64,000 nucleotides of DNA from Diadophis punctatus similis (GCA_023053685.1 JALIGW010000002.1:251485239-251549238); one strand, 5' to 3'. Shown: positions 1 through 11,169, counted from the first letter of the stretch. The notes: generated by a model from the letters alone, not told the origin. A program made the numbers and translations.

Positions 1-148
1 AATCATGTTCCTAAATGTTCTTCCATTTTGTTTTTTATTAAAATTTGTTTACCTCCCAGGGACTCACGGTGGTCCCCATCCCCTGATAATAGACCAATAA
101 CACATTCCTGTGCAAAGTTCCCATCTTGTCCTTTGTCTCCTCAGTACA
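1..148. other. Unassigned flank
   Basis: AT-rich sequence in which I recognise no gene or repeat family. It ends at the 3' tip of an antisense CR1 element. Confidence 0.3.
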
Positions 149-149
149 A

Positions 150-975
150 CAGATTAACAGAGTTGGAAGGGACCTTGTAGGTCATCTAGTCCAACCCCAC
201 CCTGCTCAAGCAGGAGACCCTACACCAGTGATGGCGAACCTTTTTTTCCTCGGATGCCGAAATAGTGCGAGTGCGTGCTATTGCACGCGCGTGCGTGCCC
301 ACACCCATAATTCAAAGCTCCTCACTTGCCCCACCTTCCTGCACATGCGTGCGTGAACTCCCCCATTTCCCGACTTCTAGTGGCCCGGTGAGCCCATTTT
401 TCGGCCTCCCCAGACTCCAGAGGCTTTCTTGGAGCTTGGGGAGGGCAAAAACACTCCCCCCACCATCCTGGAAGGCCTCCGGAAGCCGAAATCACCCCCC
501 AGAGCCTCTGCGCGAGCCAAAAATCAGCTGGTGGGCATGCACATGCGCACTGGAGCTGAGTTAGGGCAACGGCTCGCGTGCCGGCAGATATGGCTCCGCG
601 TGCCACCTGTGGCACCCGTGCCATAGGTTCGCCATCACTGCCCTACACCATTTCTGACAAAATGGCCGTCCAATCTCTTCTTGAAAGTCTCAAGCGATGA
701 AGCTCCCACAACTTCCGAAGGCAAGCTGTTCCATTGGTTGATTGTTCTCACTGTCAGAAAGTTCCTCCTTATTTCTAGGTTGAATCCTTGATCAGTTTCC
801 ATCCATTATTCCTTGTCTGGCCTTCAGGTGCTTTGGAAAATAGCTTGACTCCCCTCCTCTCTGTGGCAGTCCCTCAAATATTGGAACACTGCTATCATGT
901 CTCCCCTGGTCCTTCTCTTCATTAGACTAGCCATGCCCAGTTCCTGTAACCGTTCTTCATGTTTTAGTCTTGAGC
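150..975 (-). mobile_element. CR1 LINE 3' fragment (5'-truncated), split by a hAT MITE
   Basis: Read on the minus strand this is the end of CR1 ORF2 and its short 3' tail; the plus strand starts with the typical AACAGAGTTGGAAGGGACCT signature and continues through AAGCTGTTCC and the CTATCATGTCTCCCC block. The coding remnant is out of frame in places. A 415-bp hAT-type element interrupts it at 226-640. About ten CR1 fragments in this window share this 3' end, so it is a high-copy family. Confidence 0.85.
226..640. mobile_element. Nonautonomous hAT-type element inside CR1
   Basis: Terminal inverted repeats begin CAGTGATGGCGAACC and end GGTTCGCCATCACTG. It is flanked by a perfect 8-bp duplication, CCCTACAC, at 218-225 and 641-648, and the CR1 sequence resumes exactly after it. 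Eight-bp duplications and CAG...CTG termini are hAT hallmarks. The interior is GC-rich and has no transposase. Confidence 0.9.
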
Positions 976-1086
976 TGCCTTTAAGCAGAAGTTTGTAAGT
1001 TAATTTGCATCACTGACTTTCTCTGCTTCTTCCAGATTTTTAGAAATCCTTGGGTCAAGGCACATTTTTGTGTTTTGACCAACATC

Positions 1087-1329
1087 ATTTATTTATTTAT
1101 TTATTTATTTGTGAGATTTATATACTGCCTCACAGTCTCTAAGCGGTTTACAACAGTAAGCAATGTATATTTATATTGCCCCCAACAATCTGGGTCCTCA
1201 TTTTACCTACCTTGGAAGGATGGAAGGCTAAGTCAACCTTGAGCCCATGAGATTTGAACTGCTGACCTGCGGATCACAGTCAGCTAAAGTGGCCTGCAGT
1301 ACTGCCTCTAACCGCTGCGCCACCTCGGC
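1087..1329 (-). mobile_element. tRNA-derived SINE, (AAATA)n-tailed subfamily
   Basis: On the minus strand the element runs from a tRNA-like head (GCCGAGGTGGCGCAG) with pol III box-like sequences, through the conserved GAGGACCCAGATTGTTGGGG core, to a TAAATAAATA tail. This matches the Sauria-type SINE body as I recall it. Two tail subfamilies exist in this window: this one, and one ending in CTATTGCTATT. Confidence 0.85.
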
Positions 1330-2203
1330 ATGCAGGTTAATAAGATCTGGAGCCATGCAAGCCACTTTAGTTGGCTTGAGGCCAAGTTTCATGCAGGAAC
1401 ATCCTTGTTACATCTGGCAGAAGAGGCTGCTCCAGGTTGCATTTATTAGGGAGATGCTTCTGGCAGGACTCGGGAAGAGAGCTGTTTCTCTCCTGGTGCC
1501 CACCTTCTGGGACAGCATTCCCTCCAGGGATTAGCCTGGCCCCAACCCTCCTGGCTCTCCATAAAGCCTTGAAGTCCTTTTGTTACTGAGCTTGGAGCCC
1601 TGATTGTGTGGCTAAGCCCAAATTGTGGTTACATTAATACTGTTGGGTGTATTTTTATCTTGGCTTGGACCATGTTTATTATTTCACTATGCTGTTTTTG
1701 CCTTGTTTTTATTCATTCTTAAACCGTCCTATATTTTGAGATGGGCAGTTGTCTTAACTGAATGAACAAATTAAAATGAATGCATGAATGACATATCTCC
1801 CTTTTGAATAAAATTAATGATCATAAGTAGGGTGCGATTAGGGGAAGAAATATATGCATGGCTTTCAATAATTCAATTTTAATCAAAAAGTCACTGGAGT
1901 TCTCAATAATAAAATCCACTTCTCAACTTCCCGTAGTGCAGGCTTCTGCAGGTTAAACACATTTCTTAGCTTCTATTTTTGTTTTTTCTTTAATTTTTCT
2001 TCTCAGGCCCCAGGCATATCTACTCTTGGGAAATCCACACAAACTGCCTTGCAGAAATTCACAACAGAAGTACAACTGCCATCAGCTTGGGCGCTGTGGG
2101 TTAGCTGTATGATGGCTTTACCTGCTGTTTTTTCACGTTTGGGTTTTGTTTTTGTTTTTTTGCAAGGTGGTAGTACTCTCTGGATCAAAGCAGTACAAAC
2201 ATT
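1330..2203. other. Unassigned, possible decayed LINE tail
   Basis: No gene is supported. Around 1395-1535 a short plus-strand frame reads like the conserved C-terminus of a LINE ORF2 (VPTFWDSIPS), followed by a 3'-UTR-like stretch rich in T and ending near 1790. This is weak, and I could not assign a family. Between 1800 and 2203 I see nothing recognisable. Confidence 0.3.
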
Positions 2204-2341
2204 AGGGGCGTGCATAAGTGCACCAGCGTGCCTATCGTCCCTGTCCTAATGTTCCCTCTTATCAGTACCCATCTTACGTATATAAACAATGTTATATCTA
2301 TGTATATTACCAACACGTACTTGACAAAAATAAATAAATAA
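2204..2341 (+). mobile_element. Retroelement 3' tail (GGGGCGTGCATAAG family)
   Basis: A 138-bp block starting GGGGCGTGCATAAG and ending in (AAATA)n recurs at 28965-29105. The shared head, the divergent middle and the A-rich end fit a 5'-truncated non-LTR element. I cannot name the family with confidence. Confidence 0.6.
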
Positions 2342-2974
2342 ATTATAAGCCAGCAAGCAAACCAAAAAGTGCATTTGACAGGTTTTTGGAAAAGTCGGTC
2401 CTTAAGTAGCCAGCATGGCCCCGATGAACTTTCGGCAAGCAGGCATCTCTGAATATCGGCCAGCAAAATAGCAAGCCATGGCTTTCTCCCAAACACGCTC
2501 TCGCGCCCCTCCAGAAACAAAAGCCCCAAGAAAAGCTTAGCCTGTGCAAAAGCAGCCTGAGCTTCCCCTCCCAAGAGTCGTCTTTGCCTCTCCCCTCTTC
2601 CAGTCCGGACCGGGGTTGGGGGTTGGGTGGTGGAGCCCCCAGGCTGCAGTCCCACCTTAAAGGGAGGCGGGTCGGAGCGAGGAACAGCGGCGGGTGCGAG
2701 AGGCAGCGGTGGCGGCTCTTCCCGCAGAGGGTGGCGTGGTAAGAAAACGCGGGACTTCCCGGCGGAAAGAAAGTCGGTTCCCCTTCTGGTCGGGCAGCCC
2801 CTGGATCAGCCGCGCGGGTCCCCTCTTCCCTATACCCGCCTCCCACTCGCGCAGGGCAGCCCAGAAGCTGAGCCCTTTGCTCCGCGGGGGCAGGTCGAGA
2901 AACATTTTTCCACTTGTTTGTTTCTTTGTTTGGCGTGGGGAGAAAAAAAACCCTCTCCATTTGGCCCGGATCTG

Positions 2975-3094
2975 TAATCTTTTTAATATGTTTTAATCTG
3001 CCTTTTTAAATTTTAATCTTTTTATATTGGTATTTTATTTATGTTTCTGCATGTTGTGAGCCGCCCTGAGTCCTTCGGGAGTTGGGCGGCATAG

Positions 3095-3098
<4 letters not shown>
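2975..3098 (+). mobile_element. L2 LINE 3' tail
   Basis: It carries the GCCGCCCTGAGTCCTTCGGG / GTTGGGCGGCAT stem, identical to the end of the nearly complete L2 at 24870-28345. The (GA)n and (GATA)n tracts start directly at its 3' end. Confidence 0.8.
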
Positions 3099-3345
<247 letters not shown>

Positions 3346-3734
3346 AATCTGGGATCTCTGACTTTTATCCCGGCTCCCTGGTTACTGGGAATCCGGTTGA
3401 GGCTTTTGAATCAGGCTGCGAAAGCTTCTCGGCGGCTGCCTTGCCGCTTGCCCGTTTTCACCCCCCTAGTTTTGGGAGCAGCTTTGCCGGCAACGTGGTG
3501 GTGAGAAGATGCCGGAGTGGTGATGGCAGGCCCTGTTGGTTGGTGGCAGAGAGGAGCGAGGGGGGAGCTTTGTCGTGTTGCAGAGCCTCCCCCCCCACCC
3601 TTCCGAATCAATTACATGGATTATTCTATCGCTATCAAAGATAACATTTCATTAGAGTTTAATTTAATAGATCTGTTGGACGTATTTGATTTTGGAGGGT
3701 GGGAGTGTTGGGTGTTTTCTAGCAGAGGATGCTT

Positions 3735-3857
3735 GAGCAGGGGGTTGGACTAGATGACCTACAAGGTCCCTTACAACTCTGTTACTCTACTACTCTACTC
3801 TACTCTACTCTACTCTACTCTACTCTACTCTACTCTACTCTACTCTACTCTATATAC
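3735..3857 (+). repeat. CR1 3' tip followed by (TACTC)n microsatellite
   Basis: The last ~45 bp of CR1 (GGACTAGATGACCTACAAGG) run straight into about 15 units of TACTC. The arrangement shows a microsatellite seeded from a LINE terminal repeat, a pattern known from snake CR1 elements. Confidence 0.8.
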
Positions 3858-3919
3858 AGGTAGACCTCACTTATCAACTGCCTCGCAATCGTTCTGGAAG
3901 AATAAGTTTTTAAATTATT

Positions 3920-4402
3920 ATTTTTTTATTCAAAAAGTTTTATTAGTACAAAGTACAAACATTTTTCTCTTTTCTCCCCCCCTTCACCCCAGATCCCTCC
4001 CCACCCCCCCTTACCCTCCCCCCCTCTTACCCACCCACCCCCGACTTCCCAGAAAAAGCACAGGGTATAGTATTCAATAAACATAAAATTAAAATATACT
4101 AACAGATTATTAATTTCAAAATTTCTCTAGTTCTTTAACTCCTTGTTACTCAAAACCTTTTAAACATAATCTAAAAATTAAACATATATCATTATTAAAC
4201 TATTTGTATCTTCTTAATCTGATACTTTTTTTGAATATAATCAGTCCATCCATTCCATTCCAATATATATCTCTCATTTGAATGGTCTTTGAGATATGAT
4301 GAGATTTTTGCCATTTCAGCCAGATGTACAGCTTTTAATGTCCATTCCTCGATAGTAGGTATATCTTCCTTCTTCCAATACTGTGCCACCAGCAACCTGG
4401 CA
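3920..4402 (-). mobile_element. L1 LINE 3' fragment with target-site duplication
   Basis: Flanked by a 14-bp direct repeat (GTTTTTAAATTATT at 3906-3919 and 4403-4416). The plus strand starts with a T-run, i.e. an antisense poly(A). Minus-strand residues 4195-4395 match the extreme C-terminus of L1 ORF2 (QYWKKEDIPTIEEW, LAEMAKIS). The 3' UTR is pyrimidine-rich on the plus strand. Confidence 0.85.
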
Positions 4403-4416
4403 GTTTTTAAATTATT

Positions 4417-5218
4417 TATAACCTTTGTCCCAACCCTCAGTCAGGTGATCTAGTATCATTATTACGGTTCGTCGCTCTATTATATATGTGGCTTGTAATG
4501 CCCCCGCCAAAAAACTCATCTAAGCAACTCTGGGCAGCTCTCAACAATTAAAAATAGTTGTTTAAAAATTAATTAAATAATATTAGAATCAGCAGCAGAA
4601 TTCTCAGTACAGCCCCTGTAAGACCTTCCCACCAACACCAGACTCCCAGGCAGGGTGGCAGAGCCAGTTCTGCAGGGCCTTCCTAAAGTCCAAAATGAGG
4701 CCTGGCCATTAATGCCTTGTGCAGTGACCATTTCAAGTTAGGACCGTGGGTGGGGGGGAACTTTTCTGACCAATTCTCAAATTTACAGCCACAGTCATAT
4801 GATCACGACTTGTCCTCTTTACAGCTGTGGCAAGCAAAGTTAATGGAGCAGCTGGCAGTAAAATCATATGTTGCGGTCATGCGACATTCTGCTTAGCAAC
4901 CATGCGTCCTCCCTTAATTGAAGGGGAAGTAATTTCATAACAGTTGTAAATTGCTGCTTAGTGACCATGATACTTAACTGAGTTCCCAGTCCAAATGGTG
5001 GTTGCTAAGCGAGGACTACCTGCATATCTATAAAGTTCTCAATATAAAATTAACAAAGCTGTTCACTTGCAACTGTTATCTAAATAAGAGGACGGTGGAA
5101 ACACCAGACCCCAAATTAAATTATTGAGCAAAGAAAAAGAGTTTTATGCCCCTATGAGAAGCCAGTTTTCCCCAGAGACCAAGGCAGCTCATTCCAGGTT
5201 CACAGGATCTTGTACAAA
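4417..5218 (+). other. Intron 1 of locus A, conserved among the three loci
   Basis: No gene. The segment is recognisably colinear with 35090-35590 (locus C) and 41020-41640 (locus B): it shares CAGAATTCTCAGTACAGCCC, a GGTTGCTAAGC(A/G)AGGACT block and 'CCAGTTTTCCCCAGAG'. Parts resemble old Tigger-type sequence, so the ancestral intron already held one. Confidence 0.6.
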
Positions 5219-5220
5219 TA

Positions 5221-6453
5221 CTCCTTGAGATATGACAGGTCACTTAATATCTAAAGTTATGACAGATATGTAACAGATTATATACAACCCTATTTTAAGG
5301 TTATGAAGCTGCAGCGCTCCTGTAGTCATTCACCCTTACGACCGACCACAAGGACTCTGCAGTGCCCCCTCCTCCCTCCCCATACCGCCCCGCCAGGATC
5401 CACCGAGTTTCGGCTTATTCCTGACATGTCCATCACCCATTGCGCTTATCTTTTGAAGCTCGAAAGAATGCATGTTGGAAAATGACGGCAGGCCACATGT
5501 ACCTGGGCTGTGCAGCGGCAACCTGAATGTGACCGCCATTGGGTCCCCACCTACTTGTGGGCAGGGGCAAAATGGCCACCACCAGACAAGACTGCTTTTG
5601 TCTGGCTGCCTTGGCAAGGCCTGCACAGCGTTGCAGATGTTTCTGAATGTTGCAGAAAGCTGCTGCAGTTTCTGCAGCACTGGGCAGACCATGTTAAGGC
5701 AGCCAAAGAAAGCAGCTTGTTCCCAAGGCTGAATGACAGTGAATTGAATGCCTCCGCTGTTTTGTGGTCGGGACAAAATGGCGGCTGTTTCTGGAATCGC
5801 ACCATGCAGCCACGAAAAGAAGGAAGTCATTGCGGTGCCTCAGAGCTCTTCAAAAGGTAGTGAGGAGGTGGTGGTGTGGCCTGCCAGCGGCCTGTGCAGC
5901 TGATAGCAGATCCCCGTTCAAGAGGAGACCGACTTGGTGATGCGCCAGCGGCCTATGCAGCTGGCACCCGAGTCAGACAGTGAGGAGGCTGGCGACGACT
6001 CGGTGCCAGAGGCAGAGGTTCAGCCAGGGCCTTCGGAACCTCCAGCACCTCTTGGCAGTGATGAGGCTTTTCCTCTTCTGAATGCAAGAGCACGCAGAGC
6101 TGCCAAGAGGCAGGAGTGGTTACTCCAGAGGAGGTCTCCTCGGGAGTAAGACTTGGGGCTAATTAGCCACTCCCCTAGTCTACTTAAGGACAGCAGAGGC
6201 AGCTGAAAGGCTGCAGGAAACAATGTTTGGAAATCCGGTGGGTCATGGAGTGGTTTCGAGTTTAGGAAAAGTCTCTGCTCTTTTTCTCTGCTTCGGTTTG
6301 GTTATCAAGAATTACTTCTAGGCATTTTGCCAACTTTGTGAGATATCAAGGACTAATTACTATTCTGTTATTTAAGACTGTCTGAACGTATGCCAACTGT
6401 TAATGACGATTAATTAACAGTTGAGCTTTTGCTAGAAAAGACTGCCTTTAATT

Positions 6454-6527
<74 letters not shown>

Positions 6528-6882
6528 CCTCTACTAAGACATTTATTAGTAGTTGGTGATTGATTAACTTGCTACATTTTTAGCTGGGGCAGAACAGGTG
6601 GGTACTTGGCCAGGTGGGATGGGAATCAGGTTTAAGGCCTGTGGGGATACCATGGATGGGAAGCAGAGCACGGGGCAACTCAGAGGGTTGGGGAGACCTT
6701 GGGAGGGCCAGGGCAGGCCTCTCAAGGCCTCCCACACCCCAAGGGGCGTTCACTTTCATTTAAGGATTCATTGGGGAGAGCAGGAATGGGGGGTGTCGTT
6801 AATGAGGGAGGTGCTTCACCTCACTGCAATCATGACATGCAACTATAATGAGCCGGCTCCATTACGGTCGTATCTTGAGTAG
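5221..6882. mobile_element. TA-flanked DNA transposon (1.66 kb, nonautonomous)
   Basis: The left end CTCCTTGAGATATGAC and the complement of the right end (CTACTCAAGATACGAC) are inverted repeats, bounded by TA at 5219-5220 and 6883-6884. A second copy lies at 14960-16130. Neither has a transposase. The interior holds several CAAAATGGC motifs and a (TG)n tract. TA target sites fit the Tc1/mariner-pogo superfamily; assignment to Tigger is inference. Confidence 0.7.
6456..6528. repeat. (TG)n microsatellite
   Basis: About 36 uninterrupted GT units lie within the DNA transposon; the second copy of that transposon lacks them. Confidence 0.95.
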
Positions 6883-7252
6883 TATCTGTGTGTAAAGTCC
6901 CCAAAGTTACAGGCCCCAACCCTGGGAGGTCCTGAAGATTGTGGGGAAATAGAAAAGCCGAGGGACACTAACGGGGGATTGGGAGGCTTGGAGCAGCAGC
7001 TCACATGACTTTGATGGAGTTCGGGCTCCAATTTCTTTACTTATGTCTTTATTTATTTATTCAACTTGTATGGCAGAGCTGCTACTAAAAATCCCACAGC
7101 TGAGAATTGTCTTTAATTCCAGTGAGAATATTGTACAAACCTTGGAGAAATGATGAATATCAGAGACGTGGGAGAGGATCTTTTTATTCCTTTCACATCA
7201 TGTAGTCCTAATTAATACTTTTTTCCTTTCCTTTTCCCTCCTGGAACCGCAG

Positions 7253-7738
7253 AGAGCAACAACTATGGAGGAACAGCGGCTTGTGGTACCCAAAGAAGAA
7301 GAAGAAGAGGAGGAGGGCACTGAGAGTGGGAGAAGAGACCCTCTCATTGTCCAAGTGAGGACTCTTGGGGACTTTTTGAGTCCATCCATCCCTAATTCTG
7401 AATCAAAGGAGGAAATGCACCAATGCTGGGACTCTCAATGGCAGGAATTTGTGAAAAGTGTGGCAGGGCTTCCCATACCACCACCTCCCTTGGAAGAAAA
7501 TGGCACAGACTCCAAGGCCTCCTTGGGAAGAGACAAAGAGGATCCACAGCAGGAAAGTTCTGGGGAAGCCAGAAGGGAATCTGTGCTCCAAGGGGATCCG
7601 AACATCGGTGGGAAAGCCTGGATGGGCAGGGAAAAGCTGGATTCCTCCGTGAAGGTGAAGGTGGAAGAGGAAGAAATCAATCTGGAGAGCCAGGTGCCAC
7701 TGTTCCTCAGCTCCCAGGATGCTGAGGAGCCCCAAGAG
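7253..7738 (+). CDS. Zinc-finger locus A, first coding exon
   Basis: A pyrimidine tract and CCGCAG acceptor precede the exon; ATG is at 7265 and the frame is open to CAAGAG|GTAATC, a good donor, giving 158 codons in phase 0. The product is acidic and hydrophilic: an EEEEEEE run near residues 15-21, HQCWDSQWQEFVKSV near 57-71, and KVKVEEEE near 137-144. The W..QWQEF motif resembles the N-terminal exon of squamate SCAN/KRAB zinc-finger proteins (from memory), but no complete SCAN fold is visible. The closest match in the window is exon 42052-42549 in locus B: same start, same donor, similar length. Reading past the donor gives a stop near 7835. It is a likely exon of a gene whose fingers are decayed (17859-18540), so expression is uncertain. 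Confidence 0.6.
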
Positions 7739-7989
7739 GTAATCCAGCTCCCAAAAACTGAAAAGAAGGGGAAGTGGGTTGGGAGGCAGTATGAGGGCTT
7801 GAAAACAGCCATCAAAATGTTACTGGGTTTCTCCTAAAACTCGACCCACCTAAAAAAGAAGGCCCAACACTATTTTGTGCACTTGCATTAAAATTAAGCC
7901 CTACCCCCAAATTTTGACTCTATTTAAGTGCATGCGCAGCCAGTCCCCGCCATTTTCTCATGTCGCTTGCAGTGCGGACAACACCAGGT

Positions 7990-8215
7990 GAGGCGAGGGG
8001 GGGGGGGAGGGGGGAGGCGGGGACTTGCCCCACGCGCCTCACCTTGCCACCGGGCTGCTTCTTTCACGGCTAAAAGGAGTGACCCACGCGCCTCACCTGG
8101 CTGCTGGGCCGCTTCTTTCGTGGCCAAAAGGAGTAACCCACATGCCTCACTGGGCCATTTCTTTTGTGGCCGAAAGGAGAGACCCACTCGCCCCACGCGC
8201 CTCGCACTCCCTTAT
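7990..8215. repeat. Degenerate minisatellite, about 65-bp units
   Basis: Three diverged units share CGCTTCTTTC.TGGC.AAAAGGAGT and CACGCGCCTCAC blocks. They are related in sequence (complementary motifs) to the array at 8795-9180, and the two flank an LTR-like insert at 8237-8568. Confidence 0.6.
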
Positions 8216-8236
8216 TTATTTATTTTATTATTGTCA

Positions 8237-8568
8237 AAATGAGAATAACTCTCACTAGAGGCGAAAATAGATCTTTTCCCGGAATTCTGACATTAGAAAT
8301 GAAACCGCAGTTTAAAGTCTAAGTAAAAATATTTATTTCGGTACAAAACAATAAATCCTCATTAATTACATCTCTGATATAAAAAGGCACGTCTTGCTTC
8401 GACAGAAGCTAGGAACAGAAGGACTGAACGGAGAAAGGAATGTGCACATGCGTACAAGAACATATCAATCACGTGCTCAGGAATAAACTATTATAATGAA
8501 TAGGGATGCAGCTCCCTGCATATACATATAGCAGGCAATATAAAAATCACTGCCTGACAATTATTTTA
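8237..8568 (-). mobile_element. Probable solo LTR
   Basis: On the minus strand it begins TTGTCAGGCAGTG and ends TTTTGACAA, with a TATA-like CTTTTTATATC and an AATAAA-type signal in the order expected of an LTR, and TTATT-like repeats at both edges. It shares TTTTGTACCGAAATAAATA with 9460-9490 in the opposite orientation. No internal gag or pol is present. Superfamily not determined. Confidence 0.5.
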
Positions 8569-8794
8569 TTTTATTAATGGTTCTTATAGGCCGCCCAACT
8601 CCCTTGCCTACCTGTAAAAGTCACTTCAGCTACCGGTAGCCATTTACCCTCGGAAAAGCCTGCTGTCGTCCACTTCAGCAAGCGTGGCCACCGGGCCGCT
8701 TCTTTTGCAGACGAAGAGTGTGTGGGCAAGTGTGTGGGTCGGTACAAACATAAATACTCAAAAAAATGTTTTGGTATGTACTTCAGGCGGCATG

Positions 8795-9180
8795 GGATGC
8801 GTCGCTCGGCCACACACTTCATCCGCAAAAGAAGTGGCCAGGTGAGGCGCGTCGCTCGCTCTTTTCGGCCACGAAAGAAGCAGCCAGGCGAGGTGCATCG
8901 CTCACTCTTTTCAGCTGTGAAAGAAGCAGCCAGGTGGCCAGGCGAGGCGTGTCACTCGCTCTTTTCGGCAGCGAAAGAAGCAGCTAGGCGAGGTGCATCG
9001 CTCACTCTTTTCAGCTGTGAAAGAAGCATCCAGGTGGCCAGGCGAGGCGTGTCACTCGCTCTTTTCGGCCGCAAAAGAAGCAGCTAGGCGAGGTGCATCG
9101 CTCACTCTTTTCAGCTGTGAAAGAAGCGACCAGGTGAGGCACATGGGGTGCTCCTTTCGGCCGTGAAAGAAGTGGCCTGT
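8795..9180. repeat. Minisatellite with 100-bp higher-order period
   Basis: Alternating 44- and 56-bp subunits (TCGCTCTTTTCGGCC... and GCTCACTCTTTTCAGC...) form a 100-bp unit; TCGCTCTTTT occurs at 8856, 8956 and 9056, exactly 100 bp apart. The translated frames here are repeat artefacts. Confidence 0.85.
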
Positions 9181-9189
9181 TGTATTTTC

Positions 9190-9535
9190 AAAGAAATACG
9201 GTACTAGCTGGCTACACAATCGCAGATGTCGTAGATTGTTTCAGTTTTTGTCACTGGGTGATTTCTGATTGTCAGCTGTACTCATATGTCAGACATTATG
9301 ACCCAGAGGTTCTTAATAAAGTAGAGCAGTCACGTGTAGTGTGATCTGCGCAGATGTGAAATTCCTTTCTCATCCTCCATTACTCATTCAGCTGCTAGTC
9401 CTTCATTGAGAAGGACGTATATTTAAGCTGTCAAGATGTAATTATTAAGATTTAGGTTTTTATATTTCTTTTGTACCGAAATAAATATTTTATTATTCTT
9501 AGAATTTATATTCGAGTTTATTTTATCAAGGATTG
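9190..9535 (+). mobile_element. LTR-like fragment, plus orientation
   Basis: The 3' part shares TTTTGTACCGAAATAAATA with the complement of the solo LTR at 8237-8568, preceded by AATAAAG and TATTTAAGC motifs. Limits are uncertain. It could be a related LTR subfamily inserted the other way round. Confidence 0.4.
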
Positions 9536-9754
9536 GATTCCAGAGGAAAAAGATTCGTCACTTCTAAGATTTATTTTCTTATCCTAACAGTTTGGGTCCT
9601 TGTGAAAAATATTTCAATTAGCATAATTTATTTATTTGGAAAATTTATATTGCCACCTACTTGCTCATGGCAATTTACAGGAAACGTAATGGTCTCAGAG
9701 CATAAACACTGGGATCATTTTAAGGAGATTGTGGGGGATTCTATTAGTCTATGG

Positions 9755-9830
9755 CAGAGATCTCCAAACTTGGAAACTTTAAGACTTGTGGATGTGAACT
9801 CCCAGAATTCCTTAGCCAGGCATGCCCCTG
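9755..9830. mobile_element. Foldback MITE remnant (left arm only)
   Basis: CAGAGATCTCCAAACTTGG ... CTCCCAGAATTCC is the left arm of the palindromic hAT-type family seen at 42812-42946. It starts after TCTATGG, exactly where the locus B copy starts. The right arm is gone. Confidence 0.65.
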
Positions 9831-9959
9831 GTGTACGACGATCAGACAGCTGCCCAAAGGAGAATATTTAGAAAGGCAGAGAAGAATGGTAAAGTTTTCA
9901 GATATTCTGTTTAGATTAGTATTGCCTAATAAGGAAAAAATGAGCAAAGACAACCTTGT

Positions 9960-10660
9960 CCTTTGTTATAGAATATAAAGTGTTTTGAATGACATAGGCT
10001 GCTTATCAGTTGCTTCAGTAACAAACCTCTCTGATGCTGATCTAATGCAGCATTCTGCACATGTGCCTTCCAAATGTTCTCACCAGCCTCACACTGCAGT
10101 TGATTAAAATGTGCCAGTTTGGAAAAGGTTGGATTTTTGAGAATCCCAGTTTGGGAACTGTAGATTACCATAATCCCAGAGTCCCTTGTACTCGGGCATC
10201 TTAAAAATTTAATATATTGAGGTTTGTTGCATAGTCAGCCAGATGTTTTGATTGGATCTGGCATTTTTATCTACTTACCGAGTTTTTTCCCAAGGACTTC
10301 CCGATTCCCAAGAAGTTGATGTTTTATGATGTTAAATGTATTGTTGCAGGATGTAAGCTCTTATGAGTAAAGCTGCCTTTTGCAATTGACCAATGGTAAT
10401 TTTGTCATTGCCAATGGTGTTCAGGTGGTGCTCCATTTTTGGCTTTGCACCCAATAGGCTTTGTACCAATTGCCACTGGTACAACCTTTACTTTCTTTTA
10501 CCACAATTGTTCAATTTCTATTTGCAGATCTTTGTATTTTATTTCTCCAGTTCTTTTTATTCTATTCTGCTATCTCCTGGCAACGCTGCGTCCATTATCC
10601 AGATTTTTTTATTTTTCTTATTGACAATTTATATGTCTGAAGAGTTGTATTGAAGGTGCC
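9960..10660 (-). mobile_element. R4-type LINE 3' remnant
   Basis: Colinear with 43860-44330 in locus B, which continues into recognisable R4 coding sequence. Conserved points are GATGTAAGCT, CAATTGACCA/GATGG and CAATGGTGTT.A. It is badly decayed. The same position in both loci implies insertion before the duplication. Confidence 0.5.
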
Positions 10661-10766
10661 TGTCTGAATGAAGTCTATAAAGTCCCAGGCCAATTTAGCA
10701 TTTTCATTTTACTATTACTCTACTACTATTTTACTTTGCTTTCTTTTGCCACATTCATTATTATTA

Positions 10767-11161
10767 CAGGTAGTCCTCAACTTACAGCCACAACTGAGCC
10801 CAAAATTTATGTTGCTAACGGAGAAATTTGTTAAGTGAGTTTTGCCCCATTTTACGACCTTCCTTGCCACAGTTGTTAAGTAAATCACTGCCATTGTTAA
10901 ATTAGTAACATGGTTGTTAAGTGAATCTGGTTTCTCCATTGACTTTGCTGGTCAGAAGGTTGTAAAAGGGGATCACATGACCCCCGGACTCTGCAATTGT
11001 CATAAATATGAGTCAGCTGTCAAGCATCCGAATGTAAATCACATGATCACGGGGATGCTGCAGTGGCCATAAGTGTGAAAAACAATCATGTCACTTTTTC
11101 CAGTGCCGTGGTAACTTTGAACGGTTACTAAGCGAACTGTTGTTAAATGGAGGACTACCTG
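10767..11161. mobile_element. Tigger-type MITE, intact ends, TA duplication
   Basis: The ends CAGGTAGTCCTCAAC and GGAGGACTACCTG are flanked by TA on both sides; length 395 bp. The family (CAGGTAGTCCTCGACTTACAAC termini) recurs about ten times in this window. The termini resemble mammalian Tigger elements (known family), hence pogo/Tc1-mariner. Confidence 0.85.
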
Positions 11162-11169
11162 TATTATTG

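Noticed and set aside
1087..1329. tRNA gene, because of box A/box B-like sequence in the SINE heads
   Set aside because: No complete cloverleaf; the same heads recur with a SINE core and tail more than a dozen times.
1247..1534. 95-codon plus-strand frame as a host gene
   Set aside because: Its first half is antisense SINE and its second half looks like a decayed LINE tail.
2204..2341. BovB assignment for the GGGGCGTGCATAAG tail
   Set aside because: I could not recall the BovB 3' end well enough to support it; left as an unnamed retroelement tail.
2343..2977. Long frames on both strands in the CpG-rich 5' region of locus A
   Set aside because: The frames are not conserved in the paralogous region 39981-40545; GC-rich sequence lacks stops by chance.
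7739..7837. Extension of the locus A exon to the stop at 7837
   Set aside because: CAAGAG|GTAATC matches the donor at the same place in locus B (CAGGAG|GTATAC), and similarity drops beyond it.
8795..9180. CRISPR-like array
   Set aside because: Repeats and intervening parts are both conserved between units and the setting is vertebrate; it is a minisatellite.
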